Assembly (NCBI GenBank): GCA_951799405.1
Contig: OX637345.1
Span: forward strand, 14,074,001 to 14,138,000
Direction: 5' to 3'
DNA length: 64,000 nt
Origin: Agapetus fuscipes
Lineage: Eukaryota > Arthropoda > Insecta > Trichoptera > Glossosomatidae
Numbering within the stretch: the stretch's first letter is position 1; each line of letters opens with the position of its first letter. Position numbers and translations under genes: made by a program. Below are positions 12,158 to 22,796 of this stretch, piece by piece. Below the pieces are notes generated by a model. It made no database searches and had not been told where the DNA came from. It saw only the letters and a program-made list of their open reading frames with translations.

Positions 12158-12408
12158 TTGACTTATAGGTTGGTATGCGGCTGACCCCACCCTTGCTGTA
12201 GAAAATGGTTCACTTTGACAATGTCACCCATGTTTCAGGGAATAGTTGCAGGGTGTATGTTCGTTTGAGATTTGAGTCTTTATATTATAAGTCCACATGC
12301 GGCATGTTTTAGCGCGAACTTATACCTACGTGTCTGCTGGTGAAAATGCATATAATGTGAATCTTATATATTATGTAGGTATCTTTGCAACTTAGATTAG
12401 ATAAGGGC
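12158..12408 (+). mobile_element. Tail module
   Basis: Complete from TTGACTTATAGGTTGGTATG to GCAACTTAGATTAGATAAGG. Confidence 0.85.
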
Positions 12409-12570
12409 CAAAAATCGTAAATTGTCATTTTTTTATAATTATCTGGCTGGCCAAGCCCTCTAATATTTACTAATTATTTTTGATATGATTGCTTTGTAAT
12501 AAGTTAATAACGTAACTTGAAAATATTTAATTTCATTCAATTATTTTCAAATGAAAGACAAATAAATTGT

Positions 12571-13020
12571 CAACGACGTTAGCCATGTTGAAAGCACCGG
12601 TTCCCATAGATCACCGAAGTTAAGCAACATTGGGCGTGGTCAGTGCTTGGATGGGTAACCGCTCAGGTACACCGCGTGTCGTTGGCATCTTGGACCGGTC
12701 CGTAGTCCGTAGTGGCATCACTTCGGACTCGTAAATGGAAGGTTGTGGATTCGGATCCCGGCGGAGCACAAAAATATACCATTTATATTTCGAATGTGCT
12801 CTTCGCTGGGTTGAAAAATTCATAAGCCTTTACCAATGACCGGTCACCAAAGGTCCATCCAGCCTTACAGCAACTGGGTCTTGCTTGAGTATTGGCGCTT
12901 TGTAGCGACGACCAAGCTCGTACACCTTTGCGGCACTACAACAAGTGTCATAGACCCCTAGAGTCTTTAGAATCTAGGGAGTCTCCCGCACAGGATTTCT
13001 TAAAAAAAAAAAAAAAAAAA
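12571..13020 (+). mobile_element. SINE-5S, complete: 5S rRNA head plus tRNA-like unit
   Basis: Residues 12571-12690 follow 5S rRNA closely, including GATCACCGAAGTTAAGCAAC, GCGTGGTCAGTGCTTGGATG and CACCGCGTGTCGTTGGC, with the pol III internal control region present. A tRNA-like unit follows at 12694-12770 (CCGTAGTCCGTAGTGG, box-B-like GGATTCGGATCCC); CTCGTAA resembles an anticodon loop with CGT. The body carries TGCTCTTCGCTGGG and a CCCTAGAGTC / GAATCTAGGG hairpin, and a poly(A) run ends it at 13003-13020. 5S-derived SINEs are known as SINE3-type; the 5S-plus-tRNA composite is read directly here. Confidence 0.9.
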
Positions 13021-13189
13021 TGGGTGGCAACAGAGGGTGTACCACCCCCTCCCCCACCCACCTTACCGCTAGCACCAGTACATCCCATTCGACTGTCTTA
13101 GTTAAAGTTTAATTTTAATCTGAAGGAGACTCCGAAAACGTTTGTAACGACTCAAAAAATTACAATAAAAGTGGAATAAAACTAATCTA

Positions 13190-13620
13190 AGTGGCAAATA
13201 CATATATGTTACATTGGGGATCCACGTTATATTCATTCCCACAAGCAGACACGCACAAGTGTGCGCTTGCACAATCCGCATGTGAGCCTACAACATAAAA
13301 ACCCAAATCTCAAATGGACATGTACACCTTACAACTATTGCCGATCTTCCCTGAAACAGGGGTGACATTAGCAAAGTGAACCATATTCTAAAGCACGGGT
13401 GGTCAACCGCATACCATCCCATAGGTCAAGGAACATACACAACAAATAACATTTTAGAAATAAACAAATAAAAATATGGATAAACATTAAAATCAAATAC
13501 AAAATACAAAATTCTAATTTAAAACTGACAGAAATTTGAAAAACTTGATAAACCCTAGCACTAGCCGCCAGCATTACAGATCAATCACCATTTATTTCTA
13601 TCCTCACATACTTTTTTCAT
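13190..13620 (-). mobile_element. LINE-B 3' end with tail module, reverse
   Basis: The tail module (13190-13432) is followed upstream, on the reverse strand, by LINE-B 3' UTR and the end of the ORF (complement of CATTACAGATCAATCACC and of CCTCACATACTTTTTTCAT). The ORF end matches the LINE-B copy at 39895. Confidence 0.75.
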
Positions 13621-13689
13621 TTCATATTTTGTATTGTTTGTGTATTAACACTGTGAAAATTCATACTGTTATAGTTTAAAATTTTTTTT

Positions 13690-13806
13690 TTTTTTTGAGG
13701 AATTCAAAAACACTGTTTATTTTCACATGAATATATTTAAAAAGATTACAATCTTTAGAGTAAGTTACTAACGTTTTCGACCTAGAAGGTCATCATCAGG
13801 TATGAT
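13690..13806 (-). mobile_element. Penelope-like element end (candidate)
   Basis: A ~115-bp segment beginning near AAAACACTGTTTATTTTCAC is repeated in reverse at 22855-22970. Its inner end carries the hammerhead-like core described at 13764-13803. Association with Penelope-like elements is inferred from that core. Confidence 0.5.
13764..13803 (-). ncRNA. Hammerhead-ribozyme-like motif
   Basis: On the reverse strand: CTGATGA (13793-13799), an extra T, a GACC-TTCTA-GGTC stem-loop, GAAA (13775-13778), then AACGTT and GTAAC. These are the two conserved hammerhead boxes in the right order around a 4-bp stem II. Stem I is poor here (GTA pairs with TAC, then a mismatch) and stem III would be the palindrome AACGTT without a loop. 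The extra T after CTGATGA departs from the canonical core. Confidence 0.5.
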
Positions 13807-14235
13807 TATTGATTACAGAAAAGATTTTTTCATTTCATCCAGAGTCATAACCTTCTTCATACAAGAATAAAACAAAGTAGTTTTAAAAAAAAAATCGATT
13901 TATACAAAATAATAAAACATTTTAATAATGGCTTTCCACAGCGTTTCACAAAAATTTTTTCGAAAGTTTAATTCATTTTAAATTTCATCATCTACTGTGG
14001 CAACCCTGTTTTTGGAGTAAATAAATTAATAAACGTGTGCATCTGAGAATAGAATAAACAAGGCAGAAGCGCAGTCGCTGAATGCATTTAAATTCATTTC
14101 AAAATAATTACAATCATTATTGCAATTGTACGGTTTTAATTGAAGATGAAAATAATTATTATTTTTAAAATTAAATGCGAGTGTGAATTGAGCTTTAACG
14201 TTGATGAAATACGAATAAAGAAGCCCTTTACTTTG
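13807..14235. other. AT-rich unannotated stretch
   Basis: No repeat family or gene seen. Confidence 0.5.
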
Positions 14236-14239
14236 CCAC

Positions 14240-14592
14240 TTGACTTTTGCCGTTGACTTTGTCAATGTCACCCCTGTTTCGCGGAAGGTCGGCAAGAGTT
14301 GCAGGGCTTATGTTCATTTGATATTAGGTTTTTTGTATTGTAGGTCCACATGCGCCATGTGTGAGCGCGAAATTATACGTGTCATTTGAGATTCATATTA
14401 AATGCATTCCCACAAGCAGACACGCATAATTTCGCGCTCACACATGCCGCATGTGGACCTACAAAATTAAAAACCCAATCTCAAATGAACATAATCCCTG
14501 CAACTCTTACCGACCTTCCCTGAAACAGGAGTGACCATTTTTTACAGTATGGGTGGTCAGCCTCATACTAACCTATAAGTCAAGGAATACAA
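14240..14592. mobile_element. Tail module pair in inverted orientation
   Basis: A forward partial module (14240-14385, TTTGTCAATGTCACCCCTG to ATTATACGTGTC) abuts a nearly full reverse module (14386-14592, ending TAAGTCAAGGAATAC). Such 5' inversions are a known outcome of twin priming during LINE insertion. Confidence 0.75.
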
Positions 14593-14639
14593 ACAACAAA
14601 CAAAACAAACAATCACTAAACGATTAAACAATAAAACTG

Positions 14640-14805
14640 GAAATTGATTTTTAAATTAAAACAACTTTCACATTATCGTGTTTTACGTTTTTTTCTTAGC
14701 TCAGATTGTGTAGAACGTGATTCTTAAGACAATTTCATTAGGAGGTCATCTTTGAATCAAATAGTAGATAAGCCAAACAAGCACTGGGGGAACGATATGA
14801 AGCCC
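14640..14805 (+). mobile_element. MITE-3, right portion
   Basis: Matches the right part of the element at 60796-61054: ACAACTTTCACATTATCG, GTTTTACGTTTTTTTCTTAG, CAGATTGTGTAGAACGTGAT. The terminal repeat is degenerate. Confidence 0.65.
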
Positions 14806-15200
14806 AGGTGCAGAGAGGATTAGTAAAAGAAGAAGACATTATAATCCTGTTTATATTTATTTATTTATCATTAATTTTTCCGCGTATCTCCGTTCCCCAT
14901 CTCTCACATGATATGAATGGGCATTAATTTGAAATTATAAGGCACGCAATCTTTTTCTTGCGAGTGACAAGTGACGGAATTACCATTTTTTAATTTAAAA
15001 ATTAAACCTGAACTGCAAGTGTTAATGCATTCATTAATCGAGGAGGGAAAATTCAAAATCTGCTAGTCCATTTTGCGAACTGGAGAAAAAAACATTGGGA
15101 TTAGGATAAGTCCGATATTAATTTGTAATGAGATCGTAGGAGTAGTGTTTCTTCTTATGTTTTTAGGGTGGTAGGTATTTCTTATTATATTATTTTTTCT
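14806..15200. other. Unassigned AT-rich sequence
   Basis: No gene or family recognised. Confidence 0.45.
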
Positions 15201-15204
15201 TGCT

Positions 15205-15342
15205 TTTATTTTACTCTCTGCGACTCACAAGCCTTGAAGGCTCAGGGCCTCCCGCACCACAATCCTCCAGGACTTTCTGTCTTATGTTGCTTCTCTCTAT
15301 GGCCCCCTCACTCCCAGAACTTCATCCGCCTCAATTATTATA
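15205..15342 (-). pseudogene. LINE ORF C-terminal fragment
   Basis: The reverse strand reads VLGVRGP, a stop, REAT, one uncertain residue, then DRKSWRIVVREA. This is the same ending type as the T130 unit, but single copy. The L2-like LINE copy at 15343 follows directly. Confidence 0.55.
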
Positions 15343-15915
15343 TCAGGCTAATTTATTTTAAAATACAAATGATAAGAGAGCGCCGTTTTTGTGTGTGTCA
15401 CTCCTCAAGGGCAATCTCCGATCATGGATAAGACTTTCTAAAAAGGTGTGTCTTGAGTGCTCCGCGAAATACACCCACAGATTTGGAGTTCTTCACTTCG
15501 GGTGGCAGTCTGTTCCACTCCACCGGACCCGCAACACGGAAAGCGCGGTCTCCGAAATTTGTACAAAATTGACTGCTCCATCGCCCGCGGATCTGAGTGG
15601 CTATCTCCTTACACCTATTTCAACAGGCAACATCATGTCAGTCAGATAAGGTGGAGCCACGCCATTAATGGCTTTATATACCATCACACAAACACGGTTG
15701 ACCACCCTCTCTAGGAAAGGAAGCCAATGTAGTTTTTTTAACAGCGGAGTGATGTGAGCCAATTTGGGTATCCCGAATATGAGTCTTGCTGCCGAATTCA
15801 ACACAGATTGAAAGCGATTGAACTGCTTCTTTGGCTGACCACTATAAAAGGTTGAGCAATAGTCAATCTGAGACATCACAAACGCGCCCACTAGGTTCTT
15901 GACTGCATCTGACGG
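15343..15915 (-). pseudogene. L2/CR1-like LINE ORF C-terminal third
   Basis: Reverse-strand reading: GAFVMSQIDYCSTFYSGQ, then FNRFQSVLNSAARLIFG, HITPLLKKLHWLPFLERV and YKAINGVAPPYLTDMM. Further frames give the AFRVAGP-like end near 15540. These blocks (SxIDYCN, QxVxNxAARLI, HWLPVxxR) typify L2/CR1-clade reverse transcriptases. The upstream catalytic domain is absent. It shares its 3' end with the copy at 10908. Confidence 0.85.
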
Positions 15916-15954
15916 TAAATACTTTCTATTTTCTAATAGCCTTTATTTTGTATC

Positions 15955-16062
15955 AATGTTGCCTGTCCATTGTATCCTGGGACGTCCGAGTGGTCTGACA
16001 TCAGAGGGGGCACCATCCAAGACATTTCTGATTATCCTGGAGCCCTCTGCACTTACTACTTG
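15955..16062 (-). pseudogene. Short LINE-like coding remnant
   Basis: The reverse strand reads GAPSDVRPLGRPRIQWTGN. The GRPRxxW block is common at the C-terminus of LINE ORFs. It is too short to classify. Confidence 0.4.
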
Positions 16063-16800
16063 TTTTAATTTTATTTAAATTTATAAATGAACTTTGTGAA
16101 AGTTCATTTATAAAATTAAATACGATGTAGTGTTTTTGGGTTCAGATAGACTGTAAACAAAAAAAAAAACAGGTCTTCTTTTTAATTATTTATTTACACT
16201 TAATTTATTTGATAATTTTATATTTATTTTTAACACTTTTTGAAACTTAAATTTATTTCACAGTTCAGCACCTCACATTTGTTTTCCGATCAAAGGCGAA
16301 TATCTATCTGCTCTCCTGCACCCAATTTTGCTCCTTATATACCCCAGAGACAGAAATAACACTATAATTATTATTGCTACCTACGATGTACACCTATATG
16401 AATCTACTATTTACATAACAATACAATACAATTGTGTTAAAATTCATTTTTTGAGATTATTTTATATACAACCAGTTTCGGAAGAAGCAGTACCTCCCAT
16501 CTTCAGGTGTAAATTGAAATAAAAGTAATAAAAAAGGTACAAAATAAACTCAAGAGTCTTACCTCGTATTAACATTTATATTTAAAAAAAAAAAATGCAT
16601 TTTTCTACTTTTGTTTCGTAATGCGTGGACAGTAATTGCAAACTGTTACTTTCCATATAAAAGAATAAGCCCTTTTATTTATGGGGAGATAGTGTTCATA
16701 TGCCTCGCTGCCTAAGCTTCCGAATAACTGCTTTTTGTAACTGTTGCTTGTCCATATTTTACACTGCATGTGGAGTGCATTTGATCCATTGATAGAGGTA
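16063..16800. other. Unassigned sequence with a hairpin
   Basis: A hairpin with ~22-bp arms lies at about 16073-16122 (TAAATGAACTTT / AAAGTTCATTTA). At 16460-16510 the reverse strand has GAAACTGGTTGTATATAAAA after CTGAAGATG, which resembles the degenerate ends of Penelope-like elements. A similar block lies near 25650. Confidence 0.4.
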
Positions 16801-16802
16801 TT

Positions 16803-17055
16803 CGACCCCTCCGTAGTCTAGTGGGTAACGCTTCGGACTCGTAATCGGGAGGTCTTGGGTTCGGTTCCCAGCGGAGCACAACAAAAACACCATTTATATT
16901 TTCAAATATGCTCTTCGCTGGTTTGAAAAATTCATACACTTTGCCAATGGCCTGTCACCAAATGCCCATCCAGCCTTACAGCCACTATGTCTTGCTTAAG
17001 AAGTGGCGCTTTCTAAATCGACAACCAAGCTTGCATCGCAGTTATAATCTTTGCA
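16803..17055 (+). mobile_element. SINE-5S family, tRNA-like part and body
   Basis: The head reads CTCCGTAGTCTAGTGGGTAA and GGTCTTGGGTTCGGTTCCC, followed by GCGGAGCACAAC, TGCTCTTCGCTGG and GACAACCAAGCTTGC. The 5S head is absent, so this is either a 5'-truncated copy or a tRNA-only relative. Confidence 0.8.
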
Positions 17056-17084
17056 ACTTAGATCAAAGATTATTACAGATAGCT

Positions 17085-17100
17085 GATGATGATGATTAAA

Positions 17101-17131
<31 letters not shown>

Positions 17132-17472
17132 CGACGATGATGATGATGCGGATTATATGAAGACGATAATGACAAAGATGATGATAATGACGTTGATAAT
17201 GATGATGACGAAGATGATGATGACATCTACGATGATGACGGTGATGTGATGATGATGATGGCGATGATGATGATGGCGATGATGATGCTGACGAAGATGA
17301 TGTTGACAACTATGATGATGACGATGATGATGTCAAAGATGATGATAATGACGGCGATGATGAAGATGTTGATAATGATTATTATGACGATGATGATGAT
17401 TACGAAGATGATGATGACGATGATGATGATGACAACTATGATGATGGCGACGATGGTGACGATGATGATTGT
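17085..17472. repeat. (GAT)n / (GAC)n microsatellite
   Basis: Imperfect GATGAT/GACGAT triplet array of ~390 bp. The methionine-rich and serine/histidine-rich ORFs over it are translations of the triplets. Confidence 0.95.
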
Positions 17473-17711
17473 TTACCTTCGTGCAGAATTTGTGATTAGG
17501 ACTGCAGAAGTTGATAAGGCGTACCTACCATATACAGGTAATTTTGTATTCAGGTATTTGCTTGAATTTCGTTTCGCTGAAACCTGTTTTGCAGGATGTG
17601 TTGCTGGAATTTCGACTTTATTACAGAAAGGGGGAAATAAAGAAGTACAACAAAAGAAACAATTGTATTTGTTGAAATAAATAAGAAATATTCCTTGATG
17701 AAATTACATTC

Positions 17712-18055
17712 CGGTCTCACCCCCATCCTCCAGGACTCTCTGTCTTGTGCAGCATCAGTCCATGGTCCACTGACACCTAGGACTTTAGCGTCATGTGTAA
17801 TGTTGCCACTTATTTACTTTCTTGGTGTCACTATCACCTTGTAGTCTCACCACCATCCTCCAGGACTCTCTGTCTTGTGCAGCCTCAGTCCATGGCCCAC
17901 TGACACCTAGGACTTTAGCGTCATGTGTAATGTTGCCACTTATTTACTTTCTTGGTGTCACTATCACCTTGTAGTCTCACCACAATCCACCAGGACTGTT
18001 TGTCTTGTGCAGCCTCAGTCCATGGTACACTGGCACTTAGAACTGCAGTATCATT
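17712..18055 (-). repeat. T130 tandem repeat, about 2.6 units, reverse
   Basis: CCTCCAGGACTCTCTGTCTT recurs with the same ~130-bp period. The reverse strand gives WTEAAQD and RLQGDSDTKKVNK. Confidence 0.9.
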
Positions 18056-18665
18056 TTTGTGGAAAAATTCTTCACACTCGTAATAAATGAGAAAAGAAAT
18101 AGAAAGAAACTGTCGTCCCATGTGAAAAATCTCGTATCTCTGATTTTTACACTTTTTTTTATTTTTATTGCATTATTTTATTTATTGCACGTATACTTTT
18201 CTGAATACGTTTATTTATTATATAAAATTTCTACACGGTGATGGCAAAAAATGTTACACCTCGTCACGAACGTATTCAGATTATTTATTCTATGAGAAAT
18301 AAAGTTTTTTGGTTCTTTCATAGTCTTGTCTGTTGGGTGGTGAATGAGGACGTTGTACGAGTGAATAGATCGAAAATACGTTTTTTTTACTGGCATTTTT
18401 ATAATGTTATTAAAAAAATTAAACTAATTATTTCGTGCCTTACTTCTAAGCATCTTTTAAATGTATGGGTCGTCTGCGTGTGTGCAATTTTATAGAAACA
18501 ATAAATACAAATATTATAGTTCATCTGTGACTTTGTAGTTATTAATTACATTTATTGATTTGTTTTATTTATTGTGTTTTTTTTTTATTGTAATTTTAAC
18601 GCAAATGTGATTTTGTAGATGCTAAAATTTATTTTCTAGAATGTATTTCACACGATATGGTCCTT
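18056..18665. other. AT-rich unannotated stretch
   Basis: Unique-looking. Two short ORFs (18059-18241 +, 18238-18495 +) lack any domain and I do not call them genes. Confidence 0.45.
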
Positions 18666-18669
18666 CATA

Positions 18670-19135
18670 ATACTCGTATCAGCTCTGTGATTTACCAGAA
18701 GAAGGGAAAGTGTGAAAGTGAAGATTAAAAGAAGTTTGTTAAGATGGTTCGGGCATATGGAGAGAATGAGTGATGAAAGACTGACGAAGAAAGTATCTAT
18801 AGGTTGCAAGAATAGATGGATGTCGTGGTAGAGGAAGACCGAGAAAGGTATGCATGGATCAAATTTATGAAATAGCGAATGAATGGGATATCCAGAGTTA
18901 TAATAAAAGGAGAGCTTGTATGAAAAAGGTTATTACTCTGGATGAAATGAAAGTAGTATCTAACGATAAGAAGAAGTGGCGGCTAATCTGCAATGTTGAT
19001 TTGTAATGTTGGATAATTCATTAACGTTACGATACACTTTTTTTTTATAGGGAAGTTTTTTTTTTGTATGTATGTATTTCTTGTTAAGGTTTTGTTGTTT
19101 TTATATACTTACCTAAATGTTATTTATAATTTGTA
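18670..19135 (+). pseudogene. LINE-B ORF C-terminus and 3' UTR start
   Basis: Forward frames read KVKIKRSLLRWFGHMERM, GRGRPRKVCMDQIYE and IANEWDIQSYNKRRACMKK, with frameshifts between them. The sequence ends in KKWRLICNVD and a stop near 19003. The 3' UTR then leads into the tail module at 19136. It is the same family as 36602 and 39895. Confidence 0.85.
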
Positions 19136-19435
19136 TTCCTTGACTTACAGGTTTGTATGAGGCTGACCACCCATACTGTAAAAAAATGGTTCACTTTGCC
19201 AATGTCACCCCTGTGTCAGGGAAGGTCGGCAAAAGTTGTAGTGTTTATCTTCATTTGAGGTTTGGATTTTATTTGCATGTACACATTCAGCATTATTGTA
19301 AGCGCGAACTACACGTGTTTGTTTGTGGGCATGCATTTGATATGAGCTTTAAATGTTAATTAAATGTAAATGCAACTTTTGCCAACCTTCCCTGAAACAG
19401 GGGTGATATTGACAAAGTGAATCAATTGTTACAGT
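19136..19435 (+). mobile_element. Tail module plus short inverted partial copy
   Basis: The forward module (19136-19368) lacks the usual AGATT tail. It is followed at 19370-19435 by a reverse partial module (CAACTTTTGCCAACCTTCCC, CAAAGTGAATCAATTG). Confidence 0.8.
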
Positions 19436-20095
19436 ATTGGTAATTTTATTAATTAATAATTCATTAAAATATACAATACTGAATTATTAATTGATGATAT
19501 TAATACCTGTTTCAGCCCAGGCAAAATTGCATTCTTCTTCAAAAATCTATTTTATTTTATAAATATAAAAACAATCATCAATCAATAAATATGTAACCTT
19601 AGTTTTTTTTTTATGTGCGCTATCACAATTCACTTCAACACTCTCAATACTACAATTGCAACTGCATAATACAAGTTAATAATTATTATTTGCACACGAT
19701 GCCTGCTCGCATTTGCGGAAAACCGCGCTTTTTAATTTGGGAACCTCTCATAGGTTTTTATAAATACCCCGTTCGCATTATCTCGCAGTGTTCTAGAATT
19801 CCCGGCCATGTTTTATTGCCATTTACTGCGAGTATTATGAAAGCAAACAACTTTTTAACCATGCTGTACTCGGGCGCAAAAAAAGTGTTGTGATTTTTTC
19901 GAATATTTTTTTCGCAAAAAAAAGTTTTATTTAATAAGTTTTAACGGTGTTTTGTATACTTTTACTTGTAATTCTTATATTTTTTTACAAAATTCGTTAC
20001 ATATTCTTATCGTTCTATTTTTGCTAGAAGCTGGGAATCTTCGTATTTGAATTTAAATCTTTTTCTTCCTCCTTTTTCTCATTTCACTCTTGTAA
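19436..20095. other. Unique stretch with a possible TATA-type promoter
   Basis: No repeat family detected. TTTTATAAATAC at 19754-19765 is followed ~25-30 bp later by CTCGCAGTGTTC, loosely like an arthropod initiator. A 92-codon ORF (19615-19893 +) has no domain I recognise. Weak evidence for a gene. Confidence 0.3.
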
Positions 20096-20102
20096 TTTTA
20101 CC

Positions 20103-20492
20103 CATTAATCTATAATTTAAGTTGCAAAGATGTATTAATATTTAAAATTATATTAGATGCATGCCCGCAAGCAGAGACGTGTAAGTTCATTCGTACAAAT
20201 ACTGCATGTGTAGGTACTAACATATGGGTTAGGTAGTAAGAGGTTGACCACCCGTGCTGTAAAGAAATGTTCTCTTTGCCAATACCGACCCTGTTTCATG
20301 GCAGGTCGGCAAAAGTTGTAGCGCTTATATTCATTTTGGATTTGGTTTTAATTTGTAAGTAGGTAGGTACACATTAAGCATTTGTAATTGCGAACTTACA
20401 CATGTCTGTTTGTAGGCATGCATTTGATATGAGTTTGGAATGTTGTATGTTAATATATCTTTGCAACTTAGATTATAGATTATTATTATAGA
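20103..20492. mobile_element. Tail module inverted pair
   Basis: A reverse partial module (20103-20219, ATCTATAATTTAAGTTGCAA to GCATGTGTAGGTAC) meets a forward module (20220-20492, GGTTAGGTAGTAAGAGGTTG to CTTAGATTATAGATTATT). Confidence 0.75.
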
Positions 20493-20689
20493 TTGACACA
20501 AGTGCGTCCTTTTCATTCAGTATTAAGTCGCTATGCTAACGTTGAAAATACAGGACCTTAGTATCTACGCAAAAAATATATATAGTTTTACAATCTAATA
20601 AGATGTCTTTTCGAGAATATTCTAGAGACTGTAATCCTTTGTCTGTCTCGTAAATTAAAAAAAAAACTCAAGATTTGGGATAGTGCATT

Positions 20690-21110
20690 GAAAAGTTTAT
20701 TTTTGCAAAATTGACATTGGAATGGCGGTTGATTTGCAACAATGGCGGCTAGGGCATTCTAAGTGTAATATTAACTTTAATTTTAATTTTACTTTATTTT
20801 AATTTTAATTTGTAATGTGTCTCATTATGAATTTCTGTAAATCATTTATATTTTTTTGTGCTCTTTGACTGATAGGTTGGTACGAGGCTGACACCCCGTG
20901 CTGTAAAAATCGGTTCACTTTTGCCAATGCCACCCCGGTTCAGGGAACGGCGGCAGGAGTTGCAAGGTTTATGTCCATGTGAGGTTTTCTTCATTTGTAT
21001 GCACACATGCAGAATGTGTAGGCGCGAACCTACATGTGCCTGTCTGTAGGCATGCATTTCATATGAGCCTTAAATGTTAACATATCCTTGCAGCTTAGAT
21101 TATAGATAAA
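20690..21110 (+). mobile_element. LINE-B 3' end with tail module
   Basis: ATGGCGGTTGATTTGCAAC and GGCGGCTAGGGCATT match the end of the LINE-B ORF and start of its UTR. The tail module runs from TTTGACTGATAGGTTGGTAC (20867) to GCAGCTTAGATTATAGAT. Confidence 0.75.
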
Positions 21111-21429
21111 TAAAAAAAAAACATGTTTATATACTGGATTAATTTTTAACACTTATGTAACGTTGATTCCAGGTTAAACTATTTTTTTATTTCATCCAAT
21201 AGATTTCTAATTGTAATTTTAATTATTTATCTTTTGATTGTCTAAATTTCTAAATAATATAATATACCTGACTGTCGGCGATCTCACGCTGTTGCAGTTT
21301 TTTGCTATTCGATCACATTATTGTGCGAAAAAAAGCATTTTTCTCAGTTAATAAGACCAGGTATACATATAATAATATAGCGTGCAAATAAAATTAGTAG
21401 GGTACACGTACGGAAATAATACGATTAAT

Positions 21430-21762
21430 GTACTTTGACTTATATGTTGGTGTGAGACTGTCATGCAATAGCCTCTGATTTGGAAGACTTTCTTTTCTTT
21501 TTCCACGAACAGAGTTACACTAGCTGATTAACTTCATCGGGAAGGCCTTCAGCCACTTGAAAAAAATATTGTAAAGTTGTTCACCGAGTGAAGCAACTCC
21601 GCATGAGTTGTATGAACTGGGTGGGAGGTGGTGGGAGAGTGCCACCCAAACTGTAAAAAATGGTTCACTTTGCCAATATCCCCCCTGTTTCAGGGAATGG
21701 CGACGAGAGTTGAAGTGCTTATGTTCATTTGAGATTTTTTCATTTTTTAAGTAAACATGCAG
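21430..21762 (+). mobile_element. Tail module interrupted by about 180 bp
   Basis: The first 30 bp (TTTGACTTATATGTTGGTGT) are separated from the rest (CACCCAAACTGTAAAAAATG onward, 21642) by a segment with no recognisable family. The 3' tail is cut off where the RTE-like LINE begins. Confidence 0.65.
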
Positions 21763-21765
21763 TAT

Positions 21766-22232
21766 GACTTCTCCTCTTTCCTCAGCCTTTTTCAGTCCAC
21801 TTCTGGACGTAGGCCTCCTCCAATCCTCTCCATGTTTGTCTATCGGCTGCTGTGTTCAGCCATCCTCTGCCTGCAGTTCTCTTGATGTCGTCCAGCCACC
21901 TCAGTTGGTTTCTTCTTGCTCCCTACTTGGACATCCTAGACCCACGACGTCATAGACCCAGGGTCTACACTGGATGATCCTTTTCGGCCACCTGCCATGG
22001 TCCTGCCTTGCGACGTGACCAGCCCAGCGTCACTTTAAGCAGGCCACTCTCTGTATGACATCAGTGACACTAGTGCGTCTACGGATCTCCTGGCTTGGAG
22101 CCCTGTCTTTGAGGCTGAATCCCAGCATCCTCCTTTCAATGGCTCTTTGGCACGTCCTCAGTCTGTTGGCGCTATACTGAGTGAGCCCTTTTGTTTCCAA
22201 GCCATAGGTGGATACTGGAAGCACGCATGACT
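21766..22232 (-). pseudogene. RTE-like LINE ORF C-terminus
   Basis: The reverse strand reads VESCVLPVSTYGLETKGLT, LRTCQRAIERRMLGFSLKD, RAPSQEIRRRTSVTDVI and LKWRWAGHVARQDHGRWPKR. These are the usual RTE-like C-terminal blocks: LPVxxYGxET, QRAMERxMLG and WAGHVARxxDxRW. A frameshift occurs after the QRAIERRML stretch. The catalytic domain is missing. Confidence 0.85.
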
Positions 22233-22553
22233 CAACCCAAGTAACCATTTAGGTTTTAAAAAGGTTACAAAATGGTCCCACAACCTTTGTATGGAAATCG
22301 GCACGTAAGTCTTAGTAGTCTCAATAACGTTATATTAACCTAATACTAACCTCGTGAGTGCTAAAAGGGCCCCAGTTTTAGAACCTTGCAGAGAGCTACA
22401 CCAAAACCTATATCTCAAATACAGAACCGCTCTACGAGCTACGGCAGAACCCAAATATAACCTCGGCAACCTTAATTTTACCTCAATATAACCTAGCAAG
22501 ACAGCTTGTACGTTCTAAATTAGTCTTGGATTTAACTCGTATACAACTTACAA

Positions 22554-22603
22554 CTCGGGTTCTCTCGCTCTCGCTCGGGTGAGCGAGAGCGAGAGAACCC
22601 GAG
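22554..22603. repeat. Perfect hairpin, 23-bp arms
   Basis: CTCGGGTTCTCTCGCTCTC begins the left arm (22554-22576) and the right arm (22581-22603) is its exact complement, with a GGGT loop. It is GC-rich compared with its surroundings. Confidence 0.9.
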
Positions 22604-22796
22604 AAACATCTCGCTCTCAAGATTTTTTACACAGCCGTGAATTGAAATACATATTATAATGGCGCGTGCGCGCCAAATTCCCTGTCTTACCAAGTTGTCA
22701 AAATGGATAGATAAATATGAGTTGTATTCAAACAAAATAATAAATGGCTTCATGAAATCAGGGGAAATGTAAAACATACTGCGAATGGCACTTTAT

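Noticed and set aside
12571..12690. A genuine 5S rRNA gene
   Set aside because: Several substitutions from insect 5S, no terminator T-run after it, and it runs into a tRNA-like unit and poly(A). The same arrangement recurs at 43465.
17073..17680. Methionine-rich and serine/histidine-rich ORFs
   Set aside because: Translations of the (GAT)n microsatellite.
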